Of a DNA stretch of 7,395 nt, positions 1-6,877 are shown one piece after another (position 1 is the first letter of the stretch; the number at the start of each line of letters is the position of its first letter). This DNA comes from Desulfocapsa sp. (GTDB lineage Bacteria > Desulfobacterota > Desulfobulbia > Desulfobulbales > Desulfocapsaceae): NCBI GenBank assembly GCA_029935135.1, contig JAOZKX010000093.1, positions 1 through 7,395 on the forward strand, written 5' to 3'. The notes below the pieces were generated by a model, which was given only the letters and a program-made list of their open reading frames with translations, was not told the DNA's origin and made no database searches. The position numbers and the translations under genes are program-made.

Positions 1-1
1 A

Positions 2-583
2 GGGGATGTCCTCGGTGATGGCGCCTTTGGTGCGGCAAAGGAGACAGGAGAAGTGCTCAATACTGCCATTTCTCTTGGTGCCAGCGAAGAGATAGGAATG
101 GGACAGGCAGTGGGTGAATATCTGTTGACCAGAAAATTCCCCCATAATGATAAGAGTCTGCTGGCAACGGCAGCCCGACTCGGGATTCCTGTTACGGTAC
201 ATGTTGCAGTGGGGACTGATATCATTCATATTCATCCTTCGGCAAATGGTGCTGAAATTGGCAAGACCTCTCACCATGATTTCCGATTGTTCTGCGCTGA
301 AGTGGCCAATCTCCAGGGAGGCGCTTACCTGAATATCGGATCTGCTGTATTGCTGCCGGAAGTATTTCTCAAGGCCCTGACATTAGTCAGAAATCTTGGA
401 CATCGTGTTGATAATTTTACCACTGCTAATTTTGATTTTATAAAGCAGTACAGGCCCCTTGCCAATGTGGTTAACCGGCCCACTGCCGGTGGCGGTAAAG
501 GGTATCATATGACTGGACACCATGAGTTGATGATTCCCCTCCTTGCTGCATCCTTACTTGATGAATTGAGTGAGAATTGTTAA
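2..583 (+). CDS. Conserved protein of unknown function, 3' part (5' end outside window)
   Basis: The reading frame is open from base 2 to the TAA at 581-583, giving 193 visible residues. The GTG at 53 is internal, because the coding sequence clearly continues upstream with a glycine-rich stretch (GDVLGDGAFG). Visible conserved-looking blocks are VHVAVGTDIIHIHP (visible residues 66-79), LNIGSAVLLPEVFLKAL, TTANFDF, and a C-terminal GGGKGYHMTGHHELMIPLL with the GHHE at 172-175. The alternating hydrophobic strands and glycine turns suggest an alpha/beta, possibly nucleotide-binding fold. The clustered His and Asp residues could bind a metal or a substrate. I recognise the pattern as that of a conserved hypothetical family, but I cannot name a function. 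There is no signal peptide or membrane segment in the visible part, so it is probably cytoplasmic. It lies 106 bases upstream of cobA-hemD on the same strand. A link to tetrapyrrole synthesis is possible from position only. Confidence 0.85.
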   Translation, partial: GDVLGDGAFGAAKETGEVLNTAISLGASEEIGMGQAVGEYLLTRKFPHNDKSLLATAARLGIPVTVHVAVGTDIIHIHPSANGAEIGKTSHHDFRLFCAEVANLQGGAYLNIGSAVLLPEVFLKALTLVRNLGHRVDNFTTANFDFIKQYRPLANVVNRPTAGGGKGYHMTGHHELMIPLLAASLLDELSENC

Positions 584-606
584 AAAGAGAAGTGTGTAAA
601 ATTTTC

Positions 607-630
607 GTATTCTCTGGTGAATACATTTTT
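607..630 (+). terminator. Possible weak intrinsic terminator after the first gene
   Basis: A perfect 6-bp inverted repeat, GTATTC (607-612) and GAATAC (619-624), has a 6-base loop and is followed by ATTTTT (625-630). The layout is that of a Rho-independent terminator 24 bases after the stop codon. The stem has only two G-C pairs, so it would be weak and might allow read-through into cobA-hemD. A second possible pairing, AGAGAA (586-591) with TTCTCT (610-615), would compete with it. Confidence 0.4.
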
Positions 631-659
631 GCAGGATTGTTGAACAAAATAAATGGTAT

Positions 660-676
660 AAGGGGCTTTTCCCCTT
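660..676 (+). promoter_or_regulatory. Hairpin in the leader just before cobA-hemD
   Basis: The sequence AAGGGGCTTTTCCCCTT is a perfect 6-bp inverted repeat with a 5-base loop. It ends 13 bases before the chosen ATG at 690. It is followed by TGTTGG, not a T-run, so it is a poor terminator. If transcribed, it would form a stable stem next to the ribosome-binding region, and its AGGGG arm resembles a Shine-Dalgarno core. It could affect translation or stabilise the 5' end. No role can be proved from the sequence. Confidence 0.45.
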
Positions 677-689
677 TGTTGGATTGATT

Positions 690-2264
690 ATGAGTGAACA
701 AAATCGTAAAAAACGGCGTGGTAAGGTATATCTTGTGGGTGCAGGTCCAGGTGATCCCGGGTTGATAACGGTGCGTGGCAAGTATCTTCTCGGCAAGGCG
801 GAGGTTGTTGTCTATGACTATCTTGCCAATCCAAAACTGTTGAAACATGTACCCAAGGGTGCAGAACTTATCTATGCCGGGAAAAAGGGTGGTGTAAAGC
901 ATACTCATACTCAGGAAGAGATCAACCAGATGCTGATTGACTGGGCTGAAACCGGAAAGACTGTTGTCCGTCTGAAGGGTGGTGATCCATTTATTTTTGG
1001 GCGTGGTGGTGAAGAAGTTGAAGAGCTTGCTAAGATGGGAATCAACTTTGAAGTGGTTCCCGGTGTTACTTCAGCAACTGCTGCTGCAACCTATGCCGGA
1101 ATCCCCATAACCCATCGGGAATACACGGCTTCAGTTGCTTTTTTGACTGGGCACGAAGATCCAACCAAGCCTGGATCCAATATCGACTGGGCAAAACTTG
1201 CTACTGGTGCTGGAACACTGGTCGTGTATATGGGTATTAAGAATTTACCCATTATTGTCAAAAATCTGATTGATAACGGGCGTGATCCAAAGACCCCAGT
1301 GGCCGTCGTGCGTTGGGCCTCCACACCGGAACAACGGTCCGTTGTCGGAACACTTGATACTATTGCAGAAATTGTTCAGGGAGCAGGTATTAAACCTCCG
1401 GCACTCATTATTGTGGGTGAGGTTGTCAATCTACGTGATACCATTGACTGGTTTGAAAAACGGCCTCTTTTTGGCAAGAAAATTGTGGTCACCAGAACTC
1501 GGGAGCAGGCATCTGAACTGGTTGCCGGCCTGGAAGAATTTGGTGCCAACTGTCTCGAATATTCGACTATTCAGATCGAACCTGTGAAGTCTTATGAAGT
1601 AATGGATGAAGAGCTTGATCGTCTGGAAGAGTATCACTGGATACTTTTTACTTCTTTGAATGCTGTCAATTATTTCTTTGAAAGATTGTATAAAAAAGGG
1701 ATGGATGCCCGGGAGATGAAGGGTGTCTGGATTGCAGCAGTTGGCAGAGCCACGGCAGATCTGCTTCTTGAGTATGGAGTACGGGCGGATCTGCTCCCTG
1801 CTGTGTTTACCGGGGAGGGCCTTGCTGAAAGTCTCCTGGATCAGGGTGTGGAAGGGAGAAATATCCTTATTCCACGCGCACTGAAAGCTCGTGAGATATT
1901 ACCGGAAACTCTCCGTGGTGTTGGTGCTCAGGTGACTGTAGCCCCAGTGTATCAAAATGTTGCACCGGAAGGAAAAAGAGAGCAGCTGCGCACACAGCTG
2001 GAGTCCGGAGATGTAGATATGGTGACATTTACGAGTTCGTCAACGGTCCGGAATTTCCTCTCCATGGTCGGTACCAATGACCCTGCAGAAATAAAAGCGC
2101 TTATGCGGAATGTTTTGATTGCAGCAATTGGACCAATTACAGCAAAGACCGTTACGGATAATGGTCTTGAAGTTCATGTGCAGCCTGAGTCTCATACCAT
2201 TCTTGATCTGACCCATGAGATCGTGGAGTACTACAAGGAAGAGAAAGAAAATAAAAACAATTAG
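690..2264 (+). CDS. cobA-hemD: Fused uroporphyrinogen-III C-methyltransferase / uroporphyrinogen-III synthase
   Basis: This is a bifunctional cytoplasmic enzyme of 524 aa. The C-terminal half cyclises hydroxymethylbilane to uroporphyrinogen III. The N-terminal half uses S-adenosylmethionine to methylate C2 and C7, giving precorrin-2 for siroheme, cobalamin and, in many anaerobes, heme through the siroheme route. The SUMT domain spans about residues 12-252. It has the glycine-rich GAGPGDP at 17-23, the family signature VVRLKGGDPFIFGRGGEE at 92-109, the GVTSATAAATYAGIP loop and a YMG motif. The HemD domain spans about 262-505 and contains FTSLNAVNYFF near residue 320, a GVRADLLPAVFTGEGL segment and TFTSSST at 446-452. 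Its sequence is divergent, as is normal for HemD. Both domains look intact. ATG 690 is chosen over the in-frame TTG at 684. A weak GGA at 681-683 is the only Shine-Dalgarno-like sequence, and the KKRRGKVYLVG start matches how the family begins. The highly charged C-terminal tail (KEEKENKNN) looks dispensable. Confidence 0.97.
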   Translation: MSEQNRKKRRGKVYLVGAGPGDPGLITVRGKYLLGKAEVVVYDYLANPKLLKHVPKGAELIYAGKKGGVKHTHTQEEINQMLIDWAETGKTVVRLKGGDPFIFGRGGEEVEELAKMGINFEVVPGVTSATAAATYAGIPITHREYTASVAFLTGHEDPTKPGSNIDWAKLATGAGTLVVYMGIKNLPIIVKNLIDNGRDPKTPVAVVRWASTPEQRSVVGTLDTIAEIVQGAGIKPPALIIVGEVVNLRDTIDWFEKRPLFGKKIVVTRTREQASELVAGLEEFGANCLEYSTIQIEPVKSYEVMDEELDRLEEYHWILFTSLNAVNYFFERLYKKGMDAREMKGVWIAAVGRATADLLLEYGVRADLLPAVFTGEGLAESLLDQGVEGRNILIPRALKAREILPETLRGVGAQVTVAPVYQNVAPEGKREQLRTQLESGDVDMVTFTSSSTVRNFLSMVGTNDPAEIKALMRNVLIAAIGPITAKTVTDNGLEVHVQPESHTILDLTHEIVEYYKEEKENKNN

Positions 2265-2273
2265 TTGGGGTAG

Positions 2274-2323
2274 CCAGGTTTGTATAGGAGCTCGCCTCTA
2301 CGAGTGATTCAAATACAGCCTGG
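2274..2323. repeat. Imperfect 50-bp inverted repeat in the convergent gap
   Basis: The outer arms are CCAGG (2274-2278) with CCTGG (2319-2323) and TGTAT (2281-2285) with ATACA (2313-2317), separated by a small internal loop. Inside them lies a second pairing, CTCG (2291-2294) with CGAG (2301-2304). It starts 10 bases after the cobA-hemD stop codon and would form a branched stem in that gene's mRNA 3' end. No long T-run follows, so it is more likely a 3'-end stabiliser or part of a compound terminator than a simple terminator. I found no second copy in the window. Confidence 0.5.
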
Positions 2324-2337
2324 TCTCGATCATGCTG

Positions 2338-2354
2338 TTTTGCAAGTGGCAAAA
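2338..2354. repeat. Short hairpin TTTTGC-aagtg-GCAAAA
   Basis: A perfect 6-bp inverted repeat with a 5-base loop lies between the larger inverted repeat and the final terminator hairpin. On either strand the 3' arm ends in A on one side and T on the other. It may add to transcript ending in the - direction, where the stem is preceded by a T-rich stretch. Chance occurrence is possible. Confidence 0.35.
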
Positions 2355-2359
2355 TGTAA

Positions 2360-2384
2360 GGGGGCGTAATTTTTTTACGCCCCT
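2360..2384. terminator. Bidirectional terminator hairpin between cobA-hemD and the SNF2 gene
   Basis: GGGGCGTAA (2361-2369) pairs perfectly with TTACGCCCC (2375-2383) to give a 9-bp stem with a TTTTT loop, plus a G-T wobble at the base. It sits between two convergent genes and can form on both transcripts. Neither side has a strong T-tract. The - strand reads CTTACATTTT after the stem, which is the better fit. The stop codon of the - strand SNF2 gene (complement of 2375-2377) and its last two codons lie inside the 3' arm, so a ribosome finishing that gene would cover the stem. Confidence 0.65.
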
Positions 2385-5300
2385 CGAATAAGATCCAATA
2401 GATCCTCGCTGCTCATTTTTGCACTCATGTCAGAGCCTTCAAGCAGGCTTCCGGCAAGATCCCGTTTTTCCTGATGCAGTTTGACAATTTTTTCCTCAAT
2501 GGTGTGCTGGCAAACCAATCGGTAAATAGTTACTGGTCGTGTCTGCCCGATTCGATGGGCACGATCCGATGCCTGGTCTTCGATGGCAGGGTTCCACCAG
2601 GGATCCATATGCAGCACATAATCGGCGGCCGTCAGGTTGAGTCCCAGGCCCCCGGCTTTTAAGCTGATAAGGAAGAGATCTCCTTCACCTGCTTGAAATC
2701 TGTCAACTTCCTGTTTCCGTTTGACTGCACTGGTGCTGCCGTCCAGATATCTGTAGTGAATCCCTTTCCCATCAAGATATTCTCTGAGGATGGAGAGATG
2801 GCCGATAAACTGGCTGAAGACCAGCGCTTTATGACGACCGCCAAGGAGTTCTTCCACCACTGAGGCAAATACATTGAGCTTTGAACTGCCGATATTGGTG
2901 TCGGGGGCAATAAGGCGTGGGTTACAGCAGGCTTGCCGCAATTTCATTATTTCAGTGAGGATCTGCAGGTGGCGTGCTTTTTTCACCCTGTTATTTTCCA
3001 GCACCTCCAGGGCATTCTGCCGCAATGCTTCGTAAAAGAGGGTCTCTTCCTCGCTCAGTTCGACTTTCAGGGTGATTTCAGTACGTGGAGGGAGCTCTTC
3101 CAGTACCTGTGATTTTATCCGGCGAAGAATAAAAGGGCGTATTAGTTTCTTTAGTTTAAGGCGCGCCTCACGATTATGAAAGCGTTCAATTGGAATAGCA
3201 AAGCGTTCATTGAATCTATTTAGAGAACCCAGAAGTCCCGGGTTGATAAAATTGAATAAATTCCACAGCTCTCCCAGGTGGTTTTCAATTGGTGTGCCCG
3301 TGGTAATCAGCTTGAATTTGGCCTGCAGGGCCATGGCGGCTTTAGAACGTTTGGTGGCTGCATTTTTAATGGCCTGCGCTTCATCTAAAATAACCATCTG
3401 CCAATTCACCTGCGAAAGCAGTTCATTCTCCTGCTGCAGCAGGGTATATGTGGTGATCAGGAGATCGAATTTCCCAAGTTCTCGAATCGTTTTTTCCCGA
3501 TCTTTTCCTATAAGTGTTTTAATCTGGATTGTCGGTGTGAAACGGTTAGCCTCTGTCTGCCAGTTGCTTGAGACTGAGGTTGGTGCAACAACAAGTGAGG
3601 GGCCTTTGGTGGCATGATCGAGGATGGTAGCAAGTGACTGGATGGTCTTGCCCAGTCCCATGTCATCGGCAAGGCAGCCACCCACACCCCAGCAGGAAAG
3701 TCGTGAGAGCCAGTTGTAGCCTTCGACCTGGTAGTCGCGCAACTCCGCCTGCAGGGTTGAAGGGAGTTCCGGGGTAAAGGTCTGGCTTTTATGAATATTA
3801 TGGATCTGTTCTTTCCATCCATCATCCACAGCGGCTTTGGTCTCGGTGACAAGTTTTTCCAGAGGGATTGCGGCCAGTTTATGGATAAGCAGTTCCTCTT
3901 CATCTTCTCCCCCGTATCCTTCAGAAAAGAGGTTTATTTCCTCCAGTTTTTTCTTGAATTCCTGGGTGAGAGCAAGAAACTGGCCTTCCCGAATCTGAAT
4001 AAAGCGACCACGGGATGTTTTGACCTTGGCAAGCAGTTCACGCAGGTCAATGACAGTATCCTGATCGAGATGCAGCTCTCCTGAAAGGGCAAACCAGTTT
4101 TGTTGATTTGTGCGAACTTTTAAATTCAGGTTCTTGAGGGATGCTTGATGGGTAATGGTGAGTTTTTCACCTTCCGGCCATTCGATAATGACTTGATCCT
4201 GGATGCTTTGCAGCTCCTGCAGGGCGTGGAGACAGTCATCCGGATCCTGAAGGTGCCATTCCCTGTCATTTTCCTGTTCCAGATCAATGGCCAAGTCAAG
4301 AATGGGACAGGACTCTTCAATTTCTCTTGCCTTTGTCTCTTCCATGGCAAGGTTGCGTTTGGTTTGCAGGCGGCGGCCTCGAACTTCGGCCATAATATTT
4401 TCCACACCCTGTCCCGGTTTGAGGTAATGTCCACCATCGGCAAAGGGTTTTACGAACATTTCCAGTCGAAATCCAGTTCCGTAGGGAAGCAGATGCATGT
4501 AGATGGATGGGTCGGCTTCGACAAATTCAATATTCGTTGCCATGCCCTTCTTTTCATCAGCAGCAATGGCTGAGTGGACAGTCATAAAAGAGGAAATGTT
4601 ACCGATGGCCGTAAGCACCTGGTCGCTTGCTTCAATGGGGACGGTTAGCCCATCTTGTCCGGTAATTTGAGCGATTCGGCGATGATTATCATTAATCTCA
4701 ATTATTTTATAACGCGTGGGAGTTTCATGGAAAACGGTGATGTTTTTGTCTGAGATCTGCTGGGAAAAACGAATGTGAAGTTGAGAACCCCGTTCTTCGA
4801 CCAGTATTTCAGGTTCTCCTGTAACAAATTCAACCGGAGTTGTCGGGGATTGGGCCAAAAAGAGGAATGGGTGGTTGACCATGGCCAGCAGAGCTTTGTC
4901 CATGTCAAAGAAGTAGTTTACCCCATGGGTTTCCGGATTGACCTGCTTTTCAATGGAGGCGGCTATTTTTCTGTCCTGAATGGTCAGGTAGCCAAGTTTT
5001 CCGGAGTAGAGGCGTGAAAGAGAAATGGGCCTCCCTTTACTCCAGCTTCCGGAAGGATTAATTTTTTGCTCCTTGGGGTTGATCTGAATCGTTCCCTGCT
5101 GGTCATCTATCATCCAGATCAAGCGTTCCTGATGGGAGCTGAGCGGTTCGTTCCGTGAGGATGTGACATGAATAAGGGCCTGCAGGTTTCGTTTCCATGG
5201 CTCTTCGGATTGGAAGAGGTCGATTAGAGGAGAAAGTCCTGTTTCTTCCTGTAAGCGCTCAATAAGTGATGTGTTTTCTTCGCTTTCATGACCAATCCGG

Positions 5301-6547
5301 GCAAGAATAGCTGCAAGGTTCAGGCTGAAGAAATGGAAACCATTGCTGAGGGATTGCTGGCAAAGCGTTTCAACCCGTTTATGTACATCTGGCTGTAGGC
5401 TTGAGTTTAACCAGTATTGGCAGAGGGCGGTAAAGAGAATAGTAAGGCTGTGCGGGTCTTCGTCTTTATTGAATCCCATTTCTTCAACGGGAAGACTACT
5501 GTTGCTTCTGGCCTGCAGAAAGGCGGAAAGTACCTGGTACCCCCTCTCTTCAGTGCTGTTGGGAAAGAGAGAGAGAGCGATTCCGATCTGTCTGGATATA
5601 TTCTGTTCCTGATCCAGCTGGTCGTCCTGCAGGTTGGAGAGGACATGGAAAAGGCCGGCTGGCCCAAAAAAAGCTGCATTTTCACTGCCGCTTAGGTCAC
5701 GAAGAAAATCGAGATCCTTTTCAAATAACTCATGGGATTTTTCTTTGTCACCGGAGAGAAAAGTAAGAATTCCTCTGGCACCGGTACCCGAGAACCCCTC
5801 ACGGTTATTGTCGATTAGCTGTCTGGCATCATCCAGCCGACCTCTAAAGATATACTGGGTGAAGAGGAGGCGCTGAAAAGGGACTTTCTCATCAATACCC
5901 AGCTCCTCCAGCCCTGTTTCCTGCTGGAGATAGGTGAGAATTTCAGGGTAATCCTGCAGGGAAGCAATCTCATATCTGAAAATGGAATCGAGCATGAAAA
6001 ATTGAAAAGATGGAGCCAGCTTTTTGAACCATGCTGGGTCAAATGGAGTTGTGGCAATACGAACAGTTGGGGGAACGGCAGAGAGTATATCACGACACTG
6101 GTTGGAAAGGAATTCCAGGGCGCTGTCTATAAGGTCAAAATCCTGTGTGTAGACGCCTATACGCATTTCCCGCATGGCTCGCCAGCAGCGGGTTGTCCAT
6201 TTGCCATAGTAGTAGGATACAGGGGCTTCCTTACGAATAATCTGGGAGAATGTATTGAAATTGTCATTTTCCACTGCAAGTCGGCTGAGGATTTCCACTA
6301 GTCCGGGTTGGCATTGATTGTCTTCAGTCAGGAAGCCTGCTTCCTGAAATTTTGTGAAATAATGAGTCAGGTTTGCAGCAGTGGGGCGGTTGCCGCGTGG
6401 ACTGCGAATCTCGAGTTTCCGAAGGCAATTGACAATAAGCGTGGTATGGGCAGGTTCGTAAATCACTGAAAGAAACTGGAGAAGGGTCTGCTCAAAAGGG
6501 GGAAGCTTGTTGTACTGCTCTACTAATGTGTCAATCTGGTCTGGCAT
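2375..6547 (-). CDS. Large SNF2-family helicase/DNA translocase with long N-terminal region
   Basis: This 1390-aa protein belongs to the SNF2 group of superfamily 2 ATPases, which use ATP to move along duplex DNA and remodel protein-DNA complexes. The ATPase core starts near residue 931 (LRDYQVEGYNWL). It has motif I DDMGLGKT with Walker A Lys967, motif II DEAQ at 1055-1058, motif III TTGTPIEN at 1082-1089, motif V LKAGGLGLNLTAADYVLHMD near 1296-1315, and motif VI DQASDRAHRIGQ at 1324-1335 with Arg1329 and Arg1332. All are intact. Upstream lies a SNF2-associated region with WFALSGELHLD near 818 and GRFIQIREGQFLALT. Residues about 18-77 look like a winged helix. Residues about 80-440 are helical and repeat-like. 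A further domain near 474-600 contains RLIWMIDD and HPFLFLAQSP. ATG 6547 is the only good start, since an in-frame TAG lies 30 bases upstream and no strong Shine-Dalgarno is seen. Its role is unknown. Transcription or repair remodelling and defence are all possible. It converges on cobA-hemD and diverges from the recombinase-like gene. Confidence 0.95.
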   Translation of the reverse strand: MPDQIDTLVEQYNKLPPFEQTLLQFLSVIYEPAHTTLIVNCLRKLEIRSPRGNRPTAANLTHYFTKFQEAGFLTEDNQCQPGLVEILSRLAVENDNFNTFSQIIRKEAPVSYYYGKWTTRCWRAMREMRIGVYTQDFDLIDSALEFLSNQCRDILSAVPPTVRIATTPFDPAWFKKLAPSFQFFMLDSIFRYEIASLQDYPEILTYLQQETGLEELGIDEKVPFQRLLFTQYIFRGRLDDARQLIDNNREGFSGTGARGILTFLSGDKEKSHELFEKDLDFLRDLSGSENAAFFGPAGLFHVLSNLQDDQLDQEQNISRQIGIALSLFPNSTEERGYQVLSAFLQARSNSSLPVEEMGFNKDEDPHSLTILFTALCQYWLNSSLQPDVHKRVETLCQQSLSNGFHFFSLNLAAILARIGHESEENTSLIERLQEETGLSPLIDLFQSEEPWKRNLQALIHVTSSRNEPLSSHQERLIWMIDDQQGTIQINPKEQKINPSGSWSKGRPISLSRLYSGKLGYLTIQDRKIAASIEKQVNPETHGVNYFFDMDKALLAMVNHPFLFLAQSPTTPVEFVTGEPEILVEERGSQLHIRFSQQISDKNITVFHETPTRYKIIEINDNHRRIAQITGQDGLTVPIEASDQVLTAIGNISSFMTVHSAIAADEKKGMATNIEFVEADPSIYMHLLPYGTGFRLEMFVKPFADGGHYLKPGQGVENIMAEVRGRRLQTKRNLAMEETKAREIEESCPILDLAIDLEQENDREWHLQDPDDCLHALQELQSIQDQVIIEWPEGEKLTITHQASLKNLNLKVRTNQQNWFALSGELHLDQDTVIDLRELLAKVKTSRGRFIQIREGQFLALTQEFKKKLEEINLFSEGYGGEDEEELLIHKLAAIPLEKLVTETKAAVDDGWKEQIHNIHKSQTFTPELPSTLQAELRDYQVEGYNWLSRLSCWGVGGCLADDMGLGKTIQSLATILDHATKGPSLVVAPTSVSSNWQTEANRFTPTIQIKTLIGKDREKTIRELGKFDLLITTYTLLQQENELLSQVNWQMVILDEAQAIKNAATKRSKAAMALQAKFKLITTGTPIENHLGELWNLFNFINPGLLGSLNRFNERFAIPIERFHNREARLKLKKLIRPFILRRIKSQVLEELPPRTEITLKVELSEEETLFYEALRQNALEVLENNRVKKARHLQILTEIMKLRQACCNPRLIAPDTNIGSSKLNVFASVVEELLGGRHKALVFSQFIGHLSILREYLDGKGIHYRYLDGSTSAVKRKQEVDRFQAGEGDLFLISLKAGGLGLNLTAADYVLHMDPWWNPAIEDQASDRAHRIGQTRPVTIYRLVCQHTIEEKIVKLHQEKRDLAGSLLEGSDMSAKMSSEDLLDLIRGA

Positions 6548-6636
6548 GAGTTCTATTTGATTTGGGTCCAGAGGCTAATAAAAAAAGAGCCAACTGCGTT
6601 TGGTATGTCAGGGCAATTGACCGAAAGAAACCATTC

Positions 6637-6645
6637 ATTATAGCA
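6637..6645 (-). promoter_or_regulatory. Extended -10 promoter for the SNF2 gene
   Basis: The - strand reads TGCTATAAT across these bases, a perfect match to the extended -10 consensus TGnTATAAT. At the usual 17-base spacing the -35 is ATATGT (complement of 6660-6665), which is poor, but extended -10 promoters need little -35. The sequence further upstream (complement of about 6655-6672) is nearly all A and T and could act as an UP element. Transcription would start near 6630, giving a leader of roughly 80 bases before ATG 6547. Confidence 0.6.
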
Positions 6646-6816
6646 TGTCTGACAAATAAACATATAAAAAATGGCATGGTGGTGGGAAGTTTATTGTTAT
6701 GGATTTTCTTTTGGCTGAAAATTTGTGTGGACTGTTCTTGCAAGGGGAGAAAGAATAATTGAAAAAGAGAAAGAGTAGTTCCATGTTGAGTCATTTGTGT
6801 ATAGAATAGTTGACAA

Positions 6817-6852
6817 ACAGAGTGATGAAAAAAGTCTTTATTTTTTCTCTGT
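6817..6852. promoter_or_regulatory. Inverted repeat before the recombinase-like gene
   Basis: ACAGAG (6817-6822) pairs with CTCTGT (6847-6852), and the inner AAAAAA (6828-6833) pairs with TTTTTT (6841-6846), leaving a 5-base bulge and a 7-base loop. The element begins directly after a TTGACA hexamer (6810-6815) and ends 13 bases before the ribosome-binding site. It could be an operator over the promoter or a leader hairpin. The A/T inner stem is low in information, so only the outer 6 bp carry weight. Confidence 0.35.
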
Positions 6853-6865
6853 CGGATAGATTTGT

Positions 6866-6871
6866 AAGGGA
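6866..6871 (+). promoter_or_regulatory. Ribosome-binding site of the recombinase-like gene
   Basis: AAGGGA lies 6 bases before the ATG at 6878. It is the clearest Shine-Dalgarno sequence among the starts in this window and supports the chosen start codon. Confidence 0.7.
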
Positions 6872-6877
6872 CCTTTT

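Larger units (their letters stand above)
6548..6877. other. AT-rich divergent intergenic region
   Basis: These 330 bases separate the divergent SNF2 and recombinase-like genes and contain no convincing coding sequence. They hold an extended -10 promoter reading left, a T7 tract in the SNF2 leader (complement of 6581-6587) just after a weak 4-bp CCAA/TTGG stem (6590-6593 and 6600-6603), and a purine-rich stretch at about 6745-6777. Facing right there is a mediocre promoter candidate, TAGAAT (6802-6807) with GTTCCA (6778-6783) 18 bases upstream, and a perfect TTGACA (6810-6815) with no good -10 at the right distance. TGTCAG (6606-6611) and CTGACA (6649-6654) form an inverted pair flanking the leftward promoter. 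Confidence 0.6.

Noticed and set aside
640..662. TTGAAC (640-645) and TATAAG (657-662) as a promoter for cobA-hemD.
   Set aside because: The spacing is only 11 bases, far from the 16-18 needed. The alternative TTGCAG at 630-635 is 21 bases away.
2271..2335. A tRNA-like look: a GATTCAAATAC segment resembling a T-loop, with several stems nearby.
   Set aside because: There is no 7-bp acceptor stem, the putative T-arm lacks a paired 5-bp stem, and no 7-base anticodon loop can be drawn.
3508..3903. Several 60-145 residue frames opposite or within the SNF2 and cobA-hemD genes, this one being an example.
   Set aside because: They lie fully inside strongly supported genes in other frames and show no family features, so they are shadows of the real coding sequence.
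2375..6547. Assigning the SNF2 protein to a named defence system such as DISARM or Zorya.
   Set aside because: None of the required partner genes is visible, and the N-terminus cannot be matched by eye to those systems.
6671..6690. TGGCATGGTGGTGGGAAG considered as a sigma-54 promoter.
   Set aside because: The GG at the -24 position is not followed by GC at the required 10-base distance.
6676..6762. A 28-residue reading frame, + strand, with a hydrophobic core and a basic, Cys-containing tail, resembling a tiny membrane peptide.
   Set aside because: There is no Shine-Dalgarno sequence before its ATG, the region is AT-rich so such frames arise easily, and no promoter fits. A toxin-like peptide cannot be excluded but is not supported.
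6531..6794. An 87-residue reading frame on the - strand across the start of the SNF2 gene.
   Set aside because: It overlaps the SNF2 start in another frame, has low-complexity hydrophobic composition and covers the promoter region. It is most likely non-coding.
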